Shown one piece after another: positions 25,031-34,255 of a stretch of 64,000 nucleotides of DNA. Made by a program: the position numbers and the translations under genes. The number at the start of each line of letters is the position of its first letter. The stretch's first letter is position 1. Source of the DNA: Oribacterium sinus (GTDB lineage: Bacteria; Bacillota; Clostridia; Lachnospirales; Lachnospiraceae); NCBI RefSeq assembly GCF_014202695.1, contig NZ_JACHHH010000001.1, positions 104,641-168,640 on the forward strand, in the 5' to 3' direction. The notes below the pieces were generated by a model, which searched no databases, had not been told where the DNA came from, and worked only from the letters and a program-made list of their open reading frames with translations.

Positions 25031-26482
25031 TTGTTTATTGGAAGGCAAAATGAGTTAATTTTTTTCAATAACAAATATAATGAAAATGGCGGACAGCTGA
25101 TTGTTTTATATGGTAGAAGACGTGTTGGTAAGACGGAAACTTTACGAGAGTTTTGTAAAGGAAAGCCCCACGTCTTTTTTTCCTGTACTGAAACAACAGA
25201 TGCTGTGCAGCTCAGAAATTTTTCGAACTGTATGTTACGAGAGGAAATTCCGGCAAAAAACTATATCTCTACATTTCATGATTGGGAAACAGCATTTCGC
25301 TCCATTTTGGAGCTTCCTTATGGAGAGGAGAAAAAATTACTGATTATTGATGAGTTCCCCTATATGTGTCATGGAAATAAAAGTATACCTTCTATACTAC
25401 AAAACTTATGGGATATGGAGCTTAGAGATAAGAATGTAATGCTGGTTTTGTGCGGAAGTGCCATGAGTTTTATGGAAAAGGAATTACTGGCAGAAAAAAA
25501 TCCTCTCTATGGCAGGGCTACAGGAATCTACAAAATGCAGGAAATGGGTTTTTATGATGCGGCTAAATTCTTTCCGAATTATTCTGCAAAAGATAAGTTA
25601 TTGTCTTATGCTATTCTTGGCGGTATACCACATTATTTATGTCAGTGGAATTCGAATTTATCTCTTGAGGAAAATATAAAAAGAAACATTTTGACGAAGG
25701 GTTGTATTTTATATAGTGAGGTGGAGTTTTTGCTCCATCAGGAGTTGAGAGAAACTCCGATTTATAATTCCATTATTGAGGCGGTTGCCTTGGGAAATAC
25801 CAAGCTGAATGCTATTAGCCAAAAGTCTCTTGTAGAGGATATTTCCAAGACTAGCGTGTACCTTAAGAACCTGATGGAATTGGGCATTGTGGAACGAGAA
25901 TTTTCAGTGGATGCGGGAATAAAAGAACATGGGAATTCCAATAGAGGAATTTATCGTCTGACGGATAATTATTTTCGCTTCTGGTATGCGTTTTGCTTTA
26001 CGAATTTTTCTCAGCTGGAAGATGGGGACGTGGATGGTGTCTATGAATATTTAGTTAAGCCTATGCTTCAGCGATTTGCCTCCATTACTTTTGAGTCTGT
26101 CTGCCATGAGTTTGTTCGAGAAATGCAGAAAAAGAATGCTCTGCCTTTCCGTTATGCCAAAATGGGGAGGTGGATGGGAAAGACGACAGTTCGTGATGAG
26201 TCCATGCCTAAAGGAGTCCGTATAGCAGAGTCTGAAATTGATCTTCTTTGTATCAGTGCCGATGCCAAGCAGTACTTGCTGGGAGAATGTAAATTGAAAA
26301 CAAGTCCATTTTCTTATTCGGAATATTTGGATACGCTGGCAAAACTTTCTTCCCTGAAAAAAGAATCGAAGTTCTATTATGCGTTATTTTCGGAAAGCGG
26401 ATTTGATGAGAAAATCATAGCAGAAGCAAGCGGAAATAATACAATGCTCTGTACTCTGGAGCAGATTGTAAATTACAAGTAA
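25031..26482 (+). CDS. Archaeal-type ATPase with DUF234 C-terminal domain
   Basis: A 483-residue ATPase. Walker A is YGRRRVGKTETL (about 26-37), Walker B LLIIDEFPYM, then the sensor-like LVLCGSAMSFM. The middle contains a winged helix (NAISQKSLVEDISKTSVYLKNL), and the C-terminus is DUF234, with YRLTDNYFRFWYAF and the nuclease-like pattern SEIDLLCISADAKQYLLGECKL. The start is TTG at 25031, supported by GGGAGG 9 bases upstream; no ATG is available before the Walker A. The role is unknown. It stands alone after the lipase gene. Confidence 0.87.
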   Translation: MFIGRQNELIFFNNKYNENGGQLIVLYGRRRVGKTETLREFCKGKPHVFFSCTETTDAVQLRNFSNCMLREEIPAKNYISTFHDWETAFRSILELPYGEEKKLLIIDEFPYMCHGNKSIPSILQNLWDMELRDKNVMLVLCGSAMSFMEKELLAEKNPLYGRATGIYKMQEMGFYDAAKFFPNYSAKDKLLSYAILGGIPHYLCQWNSNLSLEENIKRNILTKGCILYSEVEFLLHQELRETPIYNSIIEAVALGNTKLNAISQKSLVEDISKTSVYLKNLMELGIVEREFSVDAGIKEHGNSNRGIYRLTDNYFRFWYAFCFTNFSQLEDGDVDGVYEYLVKPMLQRFASITFESVCHEFVREMQKKNALPFRYAKMGRWMGKTTVRDESMPKGVRIAESEIDLLCISADAKQYLLGECKLKTSPFSYSEYLDTLAKLSSLKKESKFYYALFSESGFDEKIIAEASGNNTMLCTLEQIVNYK

Positions 26483-26520
26483 TCAGCGAAAAGCATAATA
26501 GAAATTTTTCTGGAGTAGTT

Positions 26521-26751
26521 ATGCAAGTTTCAACCAAATTTACCATTGCCTTACACATCTTAAATGCGGTGGAAACCAGTGGGCAGGGAGAGCTTTTCAA
26601 CTTCCATGAGAAGCCTAACCCCAACTGCCCCGTGGGAAAAAATATTCATAGGATTTTGGATGAGAGTCTTTTGGAAGTGCAGAAAAAGTTTGAAGAAGAA
26701 CTGAAAGAGCATTCCGTGGCAGAGGTATATGAGAGGATGGGGAAGGGGTAA
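26521..26751 (+). pseudogene. Rrf2-family regulator lacking its DNA-binding core
   Basis: The first residues MQVSTKFTIALHIL are the start of an Rrf2 (BadM) winged-helix regulator, and NPNCPVGKNIHRILDESLLEVQ onward is its C-terminal part with the family's late helix. The 50-60 residues between, which carry the recognition helix and wing, have been removed in frame, leaving a 76-codon frame with a good start. It cannot bind DNA as a normal member would. A fragment of its last 24 codons, almost the same in sequence, is at 34079-34153. Confidence 0.8.
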
Positions 26752-26786
26752 AGATAAGAAGGGATTACTGTAGAACAAATTTACTC

Positions 26787-26823
26787 AAAAAGAATGTAGC
26801 GTTTTGGTTACATTCTTTTTTTT
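26787..26823 (+). terminator. Rho-independent terminator
   Basis: AAAAAGAATGTA / TACATTCTTTTT form a 12-bp stem with a 10-base loop; the T-run continues to 26823. It closes the ATPase and Rrf2-remnant transcript. Confidence 0.85.
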
Positions 26824-26987
26824 GTAATGCGGAATGGTTCTGTATTACTTTTTTATAGAGAAAAAGTAAATATGTTATGCATCATTTTTAGTACTAACCT
26901 TTCATTATAAAACATTTTCGAGATTAAACAATATACACAACAATTTAAATAAAAAACCAATAAATACAATGAAATGTTCCAAAATAA

Positions 26988-27016
26988 TTGACTGATTTAT
27001 AAGGAAATGATAAAAT
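26988..27016 (+). promoter_or_regulatory. Promoter of the mannoside transporter operon
   Basis: TTGACT at 26988-26993 and TAAAAT at 27011-27016 with a 17-base spacer. The surrounding 26824-27156 region has no gene and is AT-rich; transcription would start near 27023, giving a leader of about 135 bases. Confidence 0.65.
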
Positions 27017-27156
27017 TACGACTATAAAATTAGAAAATAAAAACAATAAAATATGCTTAATAACTAAAAAACATTAGATTGTGCAAATAATCCTATTGCT
27101 CTGTTATGTAACACACTTAAAAAATACATTCACATGCAAGAAGAAAGGAGAACACA

Positions 27157-28575
27157 ATGAAGAAATGGATTTTTGGTCTGGGGATGGGGCTTTGCCTGCT
27201 GACTGCCTGTGGCGGTGGGGCGAACAAGGAAGAGGCAAAAGAGAATAGTCAGACCGCTACAGAGGCAGCTAAAGCAGCTGATAAACAAGAAGGAAAAAAA
27301 GATGGATTTTCCGGAAAAATTACCTTCACGTACAGGGACAATGGAACCGCTAAAGAAAAGATGGGTCTGTATCGCTGGGTGACAGCGGCTTATGAAACAT
27401 GGGAACATAAGGATGAGGTAGAGTTGGACATTGCTCCCATTACTGCATCTGAAGGAGATTACTTCACAAAGATTGCTTTACAGCTCGCTGACCCCAGTAC
27501 TTGCCCGGATTTGGTATGCGAAGATACTTTCCAGTTACCAAATGATGCAGCAGCAGGATATTTAACCGACCTTACTTCCTATCTTAAGGAATATGATGAG
27601 TGGGATCAGTATTATGAGTCTATGCAAAGTATTACCTCTGTTGAGGGAGTGTGCTATGGTGTGCCTTATTGTACGGATACAAGAGGGCTTTTCTATAATC
27701 GAGGTGTATTAGAGAAAGCCGGAGTTATTCAGGCGGGAGAAGACTGGGAACCAAAGTCCTGGGAGGATATTTTATCCGCCTGCCAAAAGATCAAGGACAG
27801 TGACCCGGATGTAATTCCATTTTGGTGTAATTCAGGAAAGGCTACAGGAGAAGCTACATCCATGCAGACCTATGAAATGCTTCTGTATGGAACAGGAGAA
27901 AAGCTTCTAGATGAAGATGGGAAGTGGATTGTAGAGTCTCAGGGCATTAAGGATTCCCTAGAGTTTATTCAGAATATTTATAAAAAAGGATATGGACCTT
28001 CCTTGGACTTGGTTCTTACTGGACAGGGCGGTTTAAATGCCGAAAGAGAATATTTACCTTCCGGCAAGTTGGGTATCCTATTAGATGGTCTTTGGATTAC
28101 TGCTCCGTGGAAGGAAGAGGGAGCAGCTCCTTGGAAGAATTATGAAAAAGAATGTGGACTTGCTGCAATGCCAACAAGTAAGGGGCAGGCTCCTGGAACT
28201 GTTACTTTATCAGGAGGTTGGGCTCTATCTTTACCGGAAAATGGAGATAATAAGGATGCTACCTTTGACTTTGTAAAACATATGATGAGCGAAAAGAACT
28301 ATTTGGATCTTGTGCTTTTTGAAGGTGACATTTGTACAAGAAAAGACATTGCTGAGAAGGAAGAGTATAAGGCACAGCCATTCTTTGAATTTGGAACAAA
28401 ACTTTTGGATACAGCAGGCTACCGTCCTCAGAATGATTTATATTCTTCTGTTTCTACCGGTATTCAGGAAATGGTTGAATCTGTTGTTACGGGAACATCT
28501 ATCGATGATGCAATTTCTCAGTATGCAGCCAATACAGCAAGCATTGTCGGAGATGACAATGTAGTAAAGAAGTAA
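27157..28575 (+). CDS. Extracellular solute-binding lipoprotein (CUT1 sugar family)
   Basis: A 472-residue binding protein of the SBP_bac_1 type, which captures oligosaccharides outside the cell. Lipobox LTAC gives Cys18; a short Lys/Glu/Ala linker follows. Family landmarks are the early FTYRDNGTAKEK stretch, the central YGVPYCTDTRGLFYNRGVLEKAG and the late SGGWALSLPENGDNKDATFDFVKHM. It starts at 27157 after AAGAAAGGAG. Next come two permeases and an alpha-mannosidase, so the cargo is probably an alpha-mannose-containing oligosaccharide such as a trimmed N-glycan; that is inference from context. Confidence 0.92.
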   Translation: MKKWIFGLGMGLCLLTACGGGANKEEAKENSQTATEAAKAADKQEGKKDGFSGKITFTYRDNGTAKEKMGLYRWVTAAYETWEHKDEVELDIAPITASEGDYFTKIALQLADPSTCPDLVCEDTFQLPNDAAAGYLTDLTSYLKEYDEWDQYYESMQSITSVEGVCYGVPYCTDTRGLFYNRGVLEKAGVIQAGEDWEPKSWEDILSACQKIKDSDPDVIPFWCNSGKATGEATSMQTYEMLLYGTGEKLLDEDGKWIVESQGIKDSLEFIQNIYKKGYGPSLDLVLTGQGGLNAEREYLPSGKLGILLDGLWITAPWKEEGAAPWKNYEKECGLAAMPTSKGQAPGTVTLSGGWALSLPENGDNKDATFDFVKHMMSEKNYLDLVLFEGDICTRKDIAEKEEYKAQPFFEFGTKLLDTAGYRPQNDLYSSVSTGIQEMVESVVTGTSIDDAISQYAANTASIVGDDNVVKK

Positions 28576-28675
28576 TGTAATAAAAAACGATGTAATGTAG
28601 TTAATGAGTTAAAAAAATTAAGTCAATTAAATAGGGATCATCAGGCTTATTAAAGTGAGAAGAACGGGGGCAAGG

Positions 28676-29611
28676 ATGAAAACAAACAGATTTTTAAGAG
28701 AGTGCAGGCAGTCAATTTTGCTGATACCGGCTATGGCACTTTTGCTATTGTTTTTCGTTGTTCCCGTTTTTCTTACTATTTTTTTCTCTTTTACCAATAT
28801 GGCGCTAACTGGAGCTACGGCAAAAAACTATGATATCGTGGGGATTTCGAATTACATTAGGCTCTTCAAAGATAAAGTAGCATTATCCGTGATAAAAAAC
28901 ACCTTGTTCTTTCTTGCCGGCTCCCTATTAGGACAACAGTTTGTGGGATTTATCTTGGCGTACTGCATGAGAGAATGCTCTGCAACATTTCGGCGTATAG
29001 TGGGACCTTGCATCTTGTGCGGTTGGGTAATGCCGGAAATAGTGGTTTCCCTTTGTATGTTAGCCTTCTTCGATATGGAAGGTACAGCAAATACGATTTT
29101 GAAGACATTACATTTGCCGATAATTTCCTGGATTTTCGGTTTCCCTATGCTGACCGTTATACTGGCTAATATTTGGCATGGAACTGCGTTTTCTATGCTG
29201 AATTTTCAGTCCGCATTGGATCATGTTCCCAGAGATATGGAGGAGGCGGCGCGAGTTGACGGAGCGAATCGTCTTCAGGTTCTGTGGCATCTTCTTATAC
29301 CTTGTATGAAGCAGACAATCGGTATGAATACCATGCTGAATACATTCTCTACTTTGGGAGTATTTGGTTTGATTTGGGCCATGACCGGTGGCGGGCCGGG
29401 TAATAAAACTACGACACTTTCTATCTATATGTACAATGCAGGAATGAAAAATTTTCAGCTGGGTAAGGGAACAGCGATAGGAATTTTGATTTTACTACTG
29501 GGTGGTGTATGTAGTATAGGATACAGCTTCCTGTTTTACGAAAGAGAAAAAAAGAGCAGGAGAAAATTTGGGAAAGTAAAAACTACTCTTGCTGAAAGGA
29601 GGGAAGGATGA
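28676..29611 (+). CDS. CUT1 sugar ABC transporter permease (MalF-like)
   Basis: A 311-residue inner permease with six membrane segments, beginning MKTNRFLRECRQSILLIPAM. The cytoplasmic EAA loop is DMEEAARVDGANRLQVLWHL, and GLIWAMTGGGPGNKTTTLSIY is the usual loop after it. I start at ATG 28676, preceded by GGGGGCAAGG; a GTG 21 bases earlier has no ribosome binding site. It overlaps the next permease by ATGA. Confidence 0.92.
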   Translation: MKTNRFLRECRQSILLIPAMALLLLFFVVPVFLTIFFSFTNMALTGATAKNYDIVGISNYIRLFKDKVALSVIKNTLFFLAGSLLGQQFVGFILAYCMRECSATFRRIVGPCILCGWVMPEIVVSLCMLAFFDMEGTANTILKTLHLPIISWIFGFPMLTVILANIWHGTAFSMLNFQSALDHVPRDMEEAARVDGANRLQVLWHLLIPCMKQTIGMNTMLNTFSTLGVFGLIWAMTGGGPGNKTTTLSIYMYNAGMKNFQLGKGTAIGILILLLGGVCSIGYSFLFYEREKKSRRKFGKVKTTLAERREG

Positions 29612-30423
29612 GAAACAAAACTTGGATTTATTATCTAATTTTGGCACTCATTGCCATACTCTTCTTAATGCCTATGTTATGGCTGGTTTTAAGTTCATTT
29701 AATGTACATGCAAGACAGGCCCTAAAGTGGCCTGACCAGTGGACATTTAATAACTATCTCACGGTAATACAAAATGGAAGAAATTTACGAGGATTTGGAA
29801 TTGGACTTTATATTTCCGTAGCACAGGCCAGCCTGGTATGTATTTTATCCTTAATGGCAGCATACCCGCTATCTCGCTATGACCTATCCTATAAGAAGCC
29901 TTTGCTGTATGCCATTTTATTTATGACATCATTACCTATGATTGCTGTTATTGTGCCGGTTTATAAGATTTTTGTTCGTTTTCATCTATTAGACAGTATT
30001 CCCGGAGTGATTTTGTATTTGACAGCATCCGGCATACCCTATGGGGTTTGGATGATGAAGAACTTTATGGATGGTATACCCAAAAGCTTGGAAGAGGCTG
30101 CTTTTGTAGATGGAGCAGATTCAGTGCAATCTATGCTCCATGTGGTGGCGCCACTAATGTTTTCGGGGATTTGTGTAGTATTTATTTACAGTTTTTCAGG
30201 GGCTTGGGGAAACTTTTTTATTCCCTATATCCTTTTGAATTCAGAAGCAAAACAACCTGCGTCGGTGATTTTATTTCAATATTTTGGAAAACATGGGGCT
30301 ATAGAATATGGGGCTCTTTCTGCATATAGTTTACTATATTCCTTGCCTGCCATTTTCTTATATATATTGTCTCAAAAAGTTATGTCGAAGGGCTTTACCA
30401 TGAATGGTGGAGATAAGGGATAG
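29608..30423 (+). CDS. CUT1 sugar ABC transporter permease (MalG-like)
   Basis: A 271-residue permease, the second membrane subunit, with six hydrophobic segments. The EAA loop is KSLEEAAFVDGADSVQSMLH. The start overlaps the stop of the first permease (ATGA), and AAGGAGGG lies 7 bases before it. No ATPase gene is in this operon; in Firmicutes such transporters usually borrow a shared MsmX-type ATPase encoded elsewhere. Confidence 0.93.
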   Translation: MRNKTWIYYLILALIAILFLMPMLWLVLSSFNVHARQALKWPDQWTFNNYLTVIQNGRNLRGFGIGLYISVAQASLVCILSLMAAYPLSRYDLSYKKPLLYAILFMTSLPMIAVIVPVYKIFVRFHLLDSIPGVILYLTASGIPYGVWMMKNFMDGIPKSLEEAAFVDGADSVQSMLHVVAPLMFSGICVVFIYSFSGAWGNFFIPYILLNSEAKQPASVILFQYFGKHGAIEYGALSAYSLLYSLPAIFLYILSQKVMSKGFTMNGGDKG

Positions 30424-30435
30424 AAGGAGTTGGAT

Positions 30436-33400
30436 ATGGGATTTATTAAAGAGAGAATAGGGAAATTTTTAGAATATCTCAAAGAGCAGATTTATACCAA
30501 AACGGAAGAGATTCCATATTGGTATGGAAAAAATGAAGATTATCGTTATTCAGAAGAAGAAAGAAATAATCTTCCCTTGGATCAGTTTTTTACTTTGAAG
30601 CGAGAGGAGATTTTTGGAGGACATAGAGCTTATTTTTCTTTTTATACGACTTGGACTGTTCCGGAAAGCTTTTCCGGGAAAACGGTGGTCTTTTCTTTGG
30701 AGACAGGAAAAGAGGGGGCTTGGGACGCATTGAATCCCCAATTCTCTCTTTATGTGAATGGGGTTTTAAGACAGGGCTTGGATGTAAATCATAGAGAATG
30801 CATTCTGAGTGAAAATGCTAAGGCAGGAGATGAGTATAAAATCTTTTTAACCTGCTTTACCGGAGACCAAAACTATTCTTTGAAAATGATGGGGGCTTTC
30901 CGGATTTTAGAGCCAAGAGTGGAAAAGCTGTATTATGACTTAAGCGTGCCTTATGATACCATGTTGCTTTTGGAAGAGGATTCAGAAGAGTACATTACTA
31001 TATTGCAGAAGATTAATGATGCCATTAATCTTGTGGATTTTAGAGTAGAGGACAGTCCTGCTTTTTATGAAAGTGTAGAAAGAGCAATTGAGTACTTTCA
31101 GAAAGAGTTTTATGAAACATATTGTAATAAAGAAAAATTCCCTGTGGTACTGTCTGTAGGGCATACGCATATTGACTGTGCTTGGCTATGGACATTGGCG
31201 GTAACAGAAGATAAGGCTGTAAGGAGTTTTTCCACTGTATTGGAGTTAATGAGGCATTATCCGGATTATATTTTTATGTCCTCTCAGCCCCAGCTCTATA
31301 TGTATGTGAAGAAAAATGCTCCGGAAATCTATGAAGAAATTAAGCAAAGAGTAAAAGAAGGGCGTTGGGAAGTAGAAGGCGGTATGTTTGTGGAAGCGGA
31401 CTGCAATCTTTCCGGTGGTGAAGCTTTGACCAGACAATTTCTGTATGGTAAAAAGTTTTTTAAAGAAGAGTTTGGAAAAGATAATAAGATTTTATGGCTT
31501 CCGGATGTTTTTGGTTATTCTGCAGCGCTTCCTCAGATTATGCAAAAATGTGGCGTGCCTTATTTTATGACGACTAAAATCAGTTGGAATGAGACGAATA
31601 GAATGCCTCATGACAGTTTTTTGTGGGAAGGAATTGATGGAAGTCGTTGTTTAACCCATTTCATCCCCAGTAGAGACTATAAAAAGCCGGAAGTAGAAGG
31701 TGGATCAGGTCAAGATTTTTATACCACTTACAATGCAGACTTGAATCCATCCCAGGTAAAAGGCTCTTGGAAAAGATATAGCGACAAGGAGCTAAATAAA
31801 GAAGTTTTATGCAGCTTCGGATATGGAGACGGTGGTGGTGGCCCTACAAAGGAAATGCTGGAAAAGGATATCAGAATGAAACAAGGAATCCCCGGGCTTC
31901 CGCGTACACAACAGGGGACTGCACTGTCTTTTTACGATAGGCTTCATAAAGAACTTTGCGAGAAAAAAGATATTCCCGTATGGTGTGGAGAATTATATTT
32001 AGAGTATCATCGTGGTACTTATACGACGATGGCAAGAAATAAAAAATGGAATAGACGAGGAGAATTTGCATTAGAAAACATGGAGGCTTTACAAGCCCTA
32101 ACAGAACTTTTGTCTCTGCAAAACAATCCTTCCTATCCAAGAGAAAGATTGCATGAGCTATGGCTTATTCTTCTTCGAAACCAGTTCCATGATATTTTAC
32201 CGGGATCCAGTATCTATGAAGTATATGAAGATTCTAAGAAGGAGTATCATAAACTGTTCTTTGAGCTGGAAGAGTTAAAGAAAGAGGCTCTTCTGGACTT
32301 ATTAGGAAACGATGCAGTATCAGAGAAAAACGGTCTAAAAGAGCTTTCCAGTGCTTGGTTACAGAGAGACTTCCAAAGTGATGTGGATTGTGCCGGAAGC
32401 TGGGAAAATGGAATTCTTGGGAATGCTGATTCCGAAAGAGCAAAACAGACCTGTGATGCAAGTCTGTTGCTATGGAATCCTAAGCAAAATCGACGAGGAG
32501 AACTGATCTCCTTGCCATTACCCGGATATGAGAATCCTATTGTTAGCTTGGGAGAAGTAGAGTATCTATTGCAAAAAGGAGAACAAGGTGATTATCTTTT
32601 GGATTTACCCTCTCTTCCCGGTTTTGGATTTTCTAAATTTACACTAAAAGAAGGCACTTCACAGGAAGTGGAAAAAGTCAAGAAAAATCAGGGCGAAGAA
32701 GATACGAAAACTTTCCTTTGGGAAAAGAGAAATGGAGGCTGCTTATATATTTCGAATCCTTTCTTTGAAATTGAACTTAATGCAAGAGGAGAATTTGTCT
32801 CTTTTGTGGATTTAAGAGAAAATAGAGAATTGTTGGCAAAGGGAAGTCATGGTAATGTCTTACGCGTGTTTGAAGATAGACCGCATAACTATGATGCCTG
32901 GGATATCAATGACTATTATAGTGAGAAGCCTTATGAGGTTTCAGAGCTTCTTTCTATGGAAGTAGTAGAGGAAGGCCCACTACGCTTTAGCTTGTGTATT
33001 GAAAAGAAATTTTTGTCTTCTCGAATTAAACAATGGATTCGTCTGTACAAGAATCATCCTAAGGTAGATTTAGACTATGAGGTGGATTGGAAGGAGCATC
33101 TTTTACTGTTAAAGAACTTCTTCTCCTTCGATATTCAAACGAGAGAGGCAAGCTTCGACATTCAGTATGGAAATGTAAAACGCCCTACTCATGCAAATAC
33201 TTCCTGGGATAAAGCTAAATTTGAAGTCTGCCATCATAAGTGGATGGACTTAGGCGAAGATGGGTTTGGTGTAGCTATTTTAAATGACTCTAAGTTTGGC
33301 ATTAGTGTAAGAGAATCAACCATAGGGCTTAGCTTACTGAAATCTCCCTTATATCCAAATCCTATGGCGGATAAAGAAATTCATCATTTTTCCTACAGCA

Positions 33401-33807
33401 TTTTCCCACATCAGGGAAGCTGGAAGGATAGTGATATGATTTCTTATGTTTATGCTTTAAACAATCCGGCAGAAAGCTTCTTATTTAGCGAAAGTGCAGG
33501 CAATGCATCGGCTTTAAATTCTGCTTTGGGAAATACAGATACTTTCTCTTTCGTACAAGTAGAAGAGAAGAATATACAGCTAGAGTGCTTGAAAAAAGCA
33601 GAGCATGAGGAAGCTGATATCCTGAGACTGTACGAGTTCCATGGAAGAAGAGGAAAAGCCAATTTGAGTTTCCATGCACCGATAAAGAAGGCTTATTTAT
33701 GTAATCTTTTAGAGGAGCAAGAGGAAGAAATTCTGGATACAGGAAACAATATTTGCGTAGAAATCAAGCCATTTGAAATCAAAACTTTGAAGCTTTACTT
33801 TAAATAG
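30436..33807 (+). CDS. Alpha-mannosidase, glycoside hydrolase family 38
   Basis: A 1123-residue cytoplasmic enzyme that removes alpha-linked mannose with retention, using zinc. GHTHID (242-247) supplies zinc ligands, WLPDVFGY (354-361) holds the likely nucleophile Asp357, and EVEGGMFVEADCNLSGGE is the strongly conserved stretch before it. A second zinc-site His is in RNQFHDILPGSSIYEVY. The beta-sandwich C-terminal domains follow. An extra N-terminal domain of about 230 residues is usual in the bacterial group. The start at ATG 30436 has AAGGAG 6 bases before. It lacks a signal peptide, so imported oligosaccharides are cut inside. Confidence 0.94.
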   Translation: MGFIKERIGKFLEYLKEQIYTKTEEIPYWYGKNEDYRYSEEERNNLPLDQFFTLKREEIFGGHRAYFSFYTTWTVPESFSGKTVVFSLETGKEGAWDALNPQFSLYVNGVLRQGLDVNHRECILSENAKAGDEYKIFLTCFTGDQNYSLKMMGAFRILEPRVEKLYYDLSVPYDTMLLLEEDSEEYITILQKINDAINLVDFRVEDSPAFYESVERAIEYFQKEFYETYCNKEKFPVVLSVGHTHIDCAWLWTLAVTEDKAVRSFSTVLELMRHYPDYIFMSSQPQLYMYVKKNAPEIYEEIKQRVKEGRWEVEGGMFVEADCNLSGGEALTRQFLYGKKFFKEEFGKDNKILWLPDVFGYSAALPQIMQKCGVPYFMTTKISWNETNRMPHDSFLWEGIDGSRCLTHFIPSRDYKKPEVEGGSGQDFYTTYNADLNPSQVKGSWKRYSDKELNKEVLCSFGYGDGGGGPTKEMLEKDIRMKQGIPGLPRTQQGTALSFYDRLHKELCEKKDIPVWCGELYLEYHRGTYTTMARNKKWNRRGEFALENMEALQALTELLSLQNNPSYPRERLHELWLILLRNQFHDILPGSSIYEVYEDSKKEYHKLFFELEELKKEALLDLLGNDAVSEKNGLKELSSAWLQRDFQSDVDCAGSWENGILGNADSERAKQTCDASLLLWNPKQNRRGELISLPLPGYENPIVSLGEVEYLLQKGEQGDYLLDLPSLPGFGFSKFTLKEGTSQEVEKVKKNQGEEDTKTFLWEKRNGGCLYISNPFFEIELNARGEFVSFVDLRENRELLAKGSHGNVLRVFEDRPHNYDAWDINDYYSEKPYEVSELLSMEVVEEGPLRFSLCIEKKFLSSRIKQWIRLYKNHPKVDLDYEVDWKEHLLLLKNFFSFDIQTREASFDIQYGNVKRPTHANTSWDKAKFEVCHHKWMDLGEDGFGVAILNDSKFGISVRESTIGLSLLKSPLYPNPMADKEIHHFSYSIFPHQGSWKDSDMISYVYALNNPAESFLFSESAGNASALNSALGNTDTFSFVQVEEKNIQLECLKKAEHEEADILRLYEFHGRRGKANLSFHAPIKKAYLCNLLEEQEEEILDTGNNICVEIKPFEIKTLKLYFK

Positions 33808-33847
33808 TATCTAGCTTACTGGTTAACTAATATATAAGGTCATATTA

Positions 33848-33883
33848 CCCTCTTTGCTGCTAAGGCAGTAAAGAGGGATTTTT
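33848..33883 (+). terminator. Terminator of the mannoside operon
   Basis: CCCTCTTTGCTGC / GCAGTAAAGAGGG, a 13-bp stem with one G:T pair and a TAAG loop, followed by ATTTTT. Confidence 0.88.
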
Positions 33884-34078
33884 GCTGGGAGGAATTATGG
33901 CAAGATTTTTAAAGAGACTGCTTTATTGAAAAAGTGTATTCAAGCTTTTGCCCTTTTTCATAATTCTCTTATTTTTTGTGGAGAGAGAAAAGATAGACGG
34001 ATTATTTGCCAGTTGCTAATAAAAGCTCTCAACGATTAGCAAGCATAATTTTGCGAAAAGCTAGAACGGCTTTTGACC

Positions 34079-34153
34079 GTGCAGAAAGAGTTTGAAGCAG
34101 AACTGAAAGAGCATTCCGTGGCAGAGGTGTATGAGAGGATGCATAAAGCATAA
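34079..34153 (+). pseudogene. Second Rrf2 C-terminal fragment
   Basis: The 24 codons read VQKEFEAELKEHSVAEVYER plus a short end and a stop. They match the end of the damaged Rrf2 gene at 26521-26751 with only a few base changes over 60 bases. Nothing of the N-terminus is left. The rest of 33884-34255 has no gene; a tiny frame after GGGAGGAATT at 33898 stops after 10 codons. Confidence 0.75.
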
Positions 34154-34183
34154 AAATTTTCCCCCGAATTCTAAAAATATTCT

Positions 34184-34226
34184 CCCTTTTCTTTCTTTTT
34201 AAATCTTTTAGAATGAAAGAAAAGGG
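34184..34226 (+). promoter_or_regulatory. Inverted repeat upstream of the third transporter operon
   Basis: CCCTTTTCTTTC (34184-34195) and GAAAGAAAAGGG (34215-34226) are perfect reverse complements around 19 bases. It lies 30 bases before the ATPase start, so it could be a repressor operator or a leader hairpin. Confidence 0.45.
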
Positions 34227-34255
34227 ATATTTTAGATTGTGAAAAAGAGGCGAAT

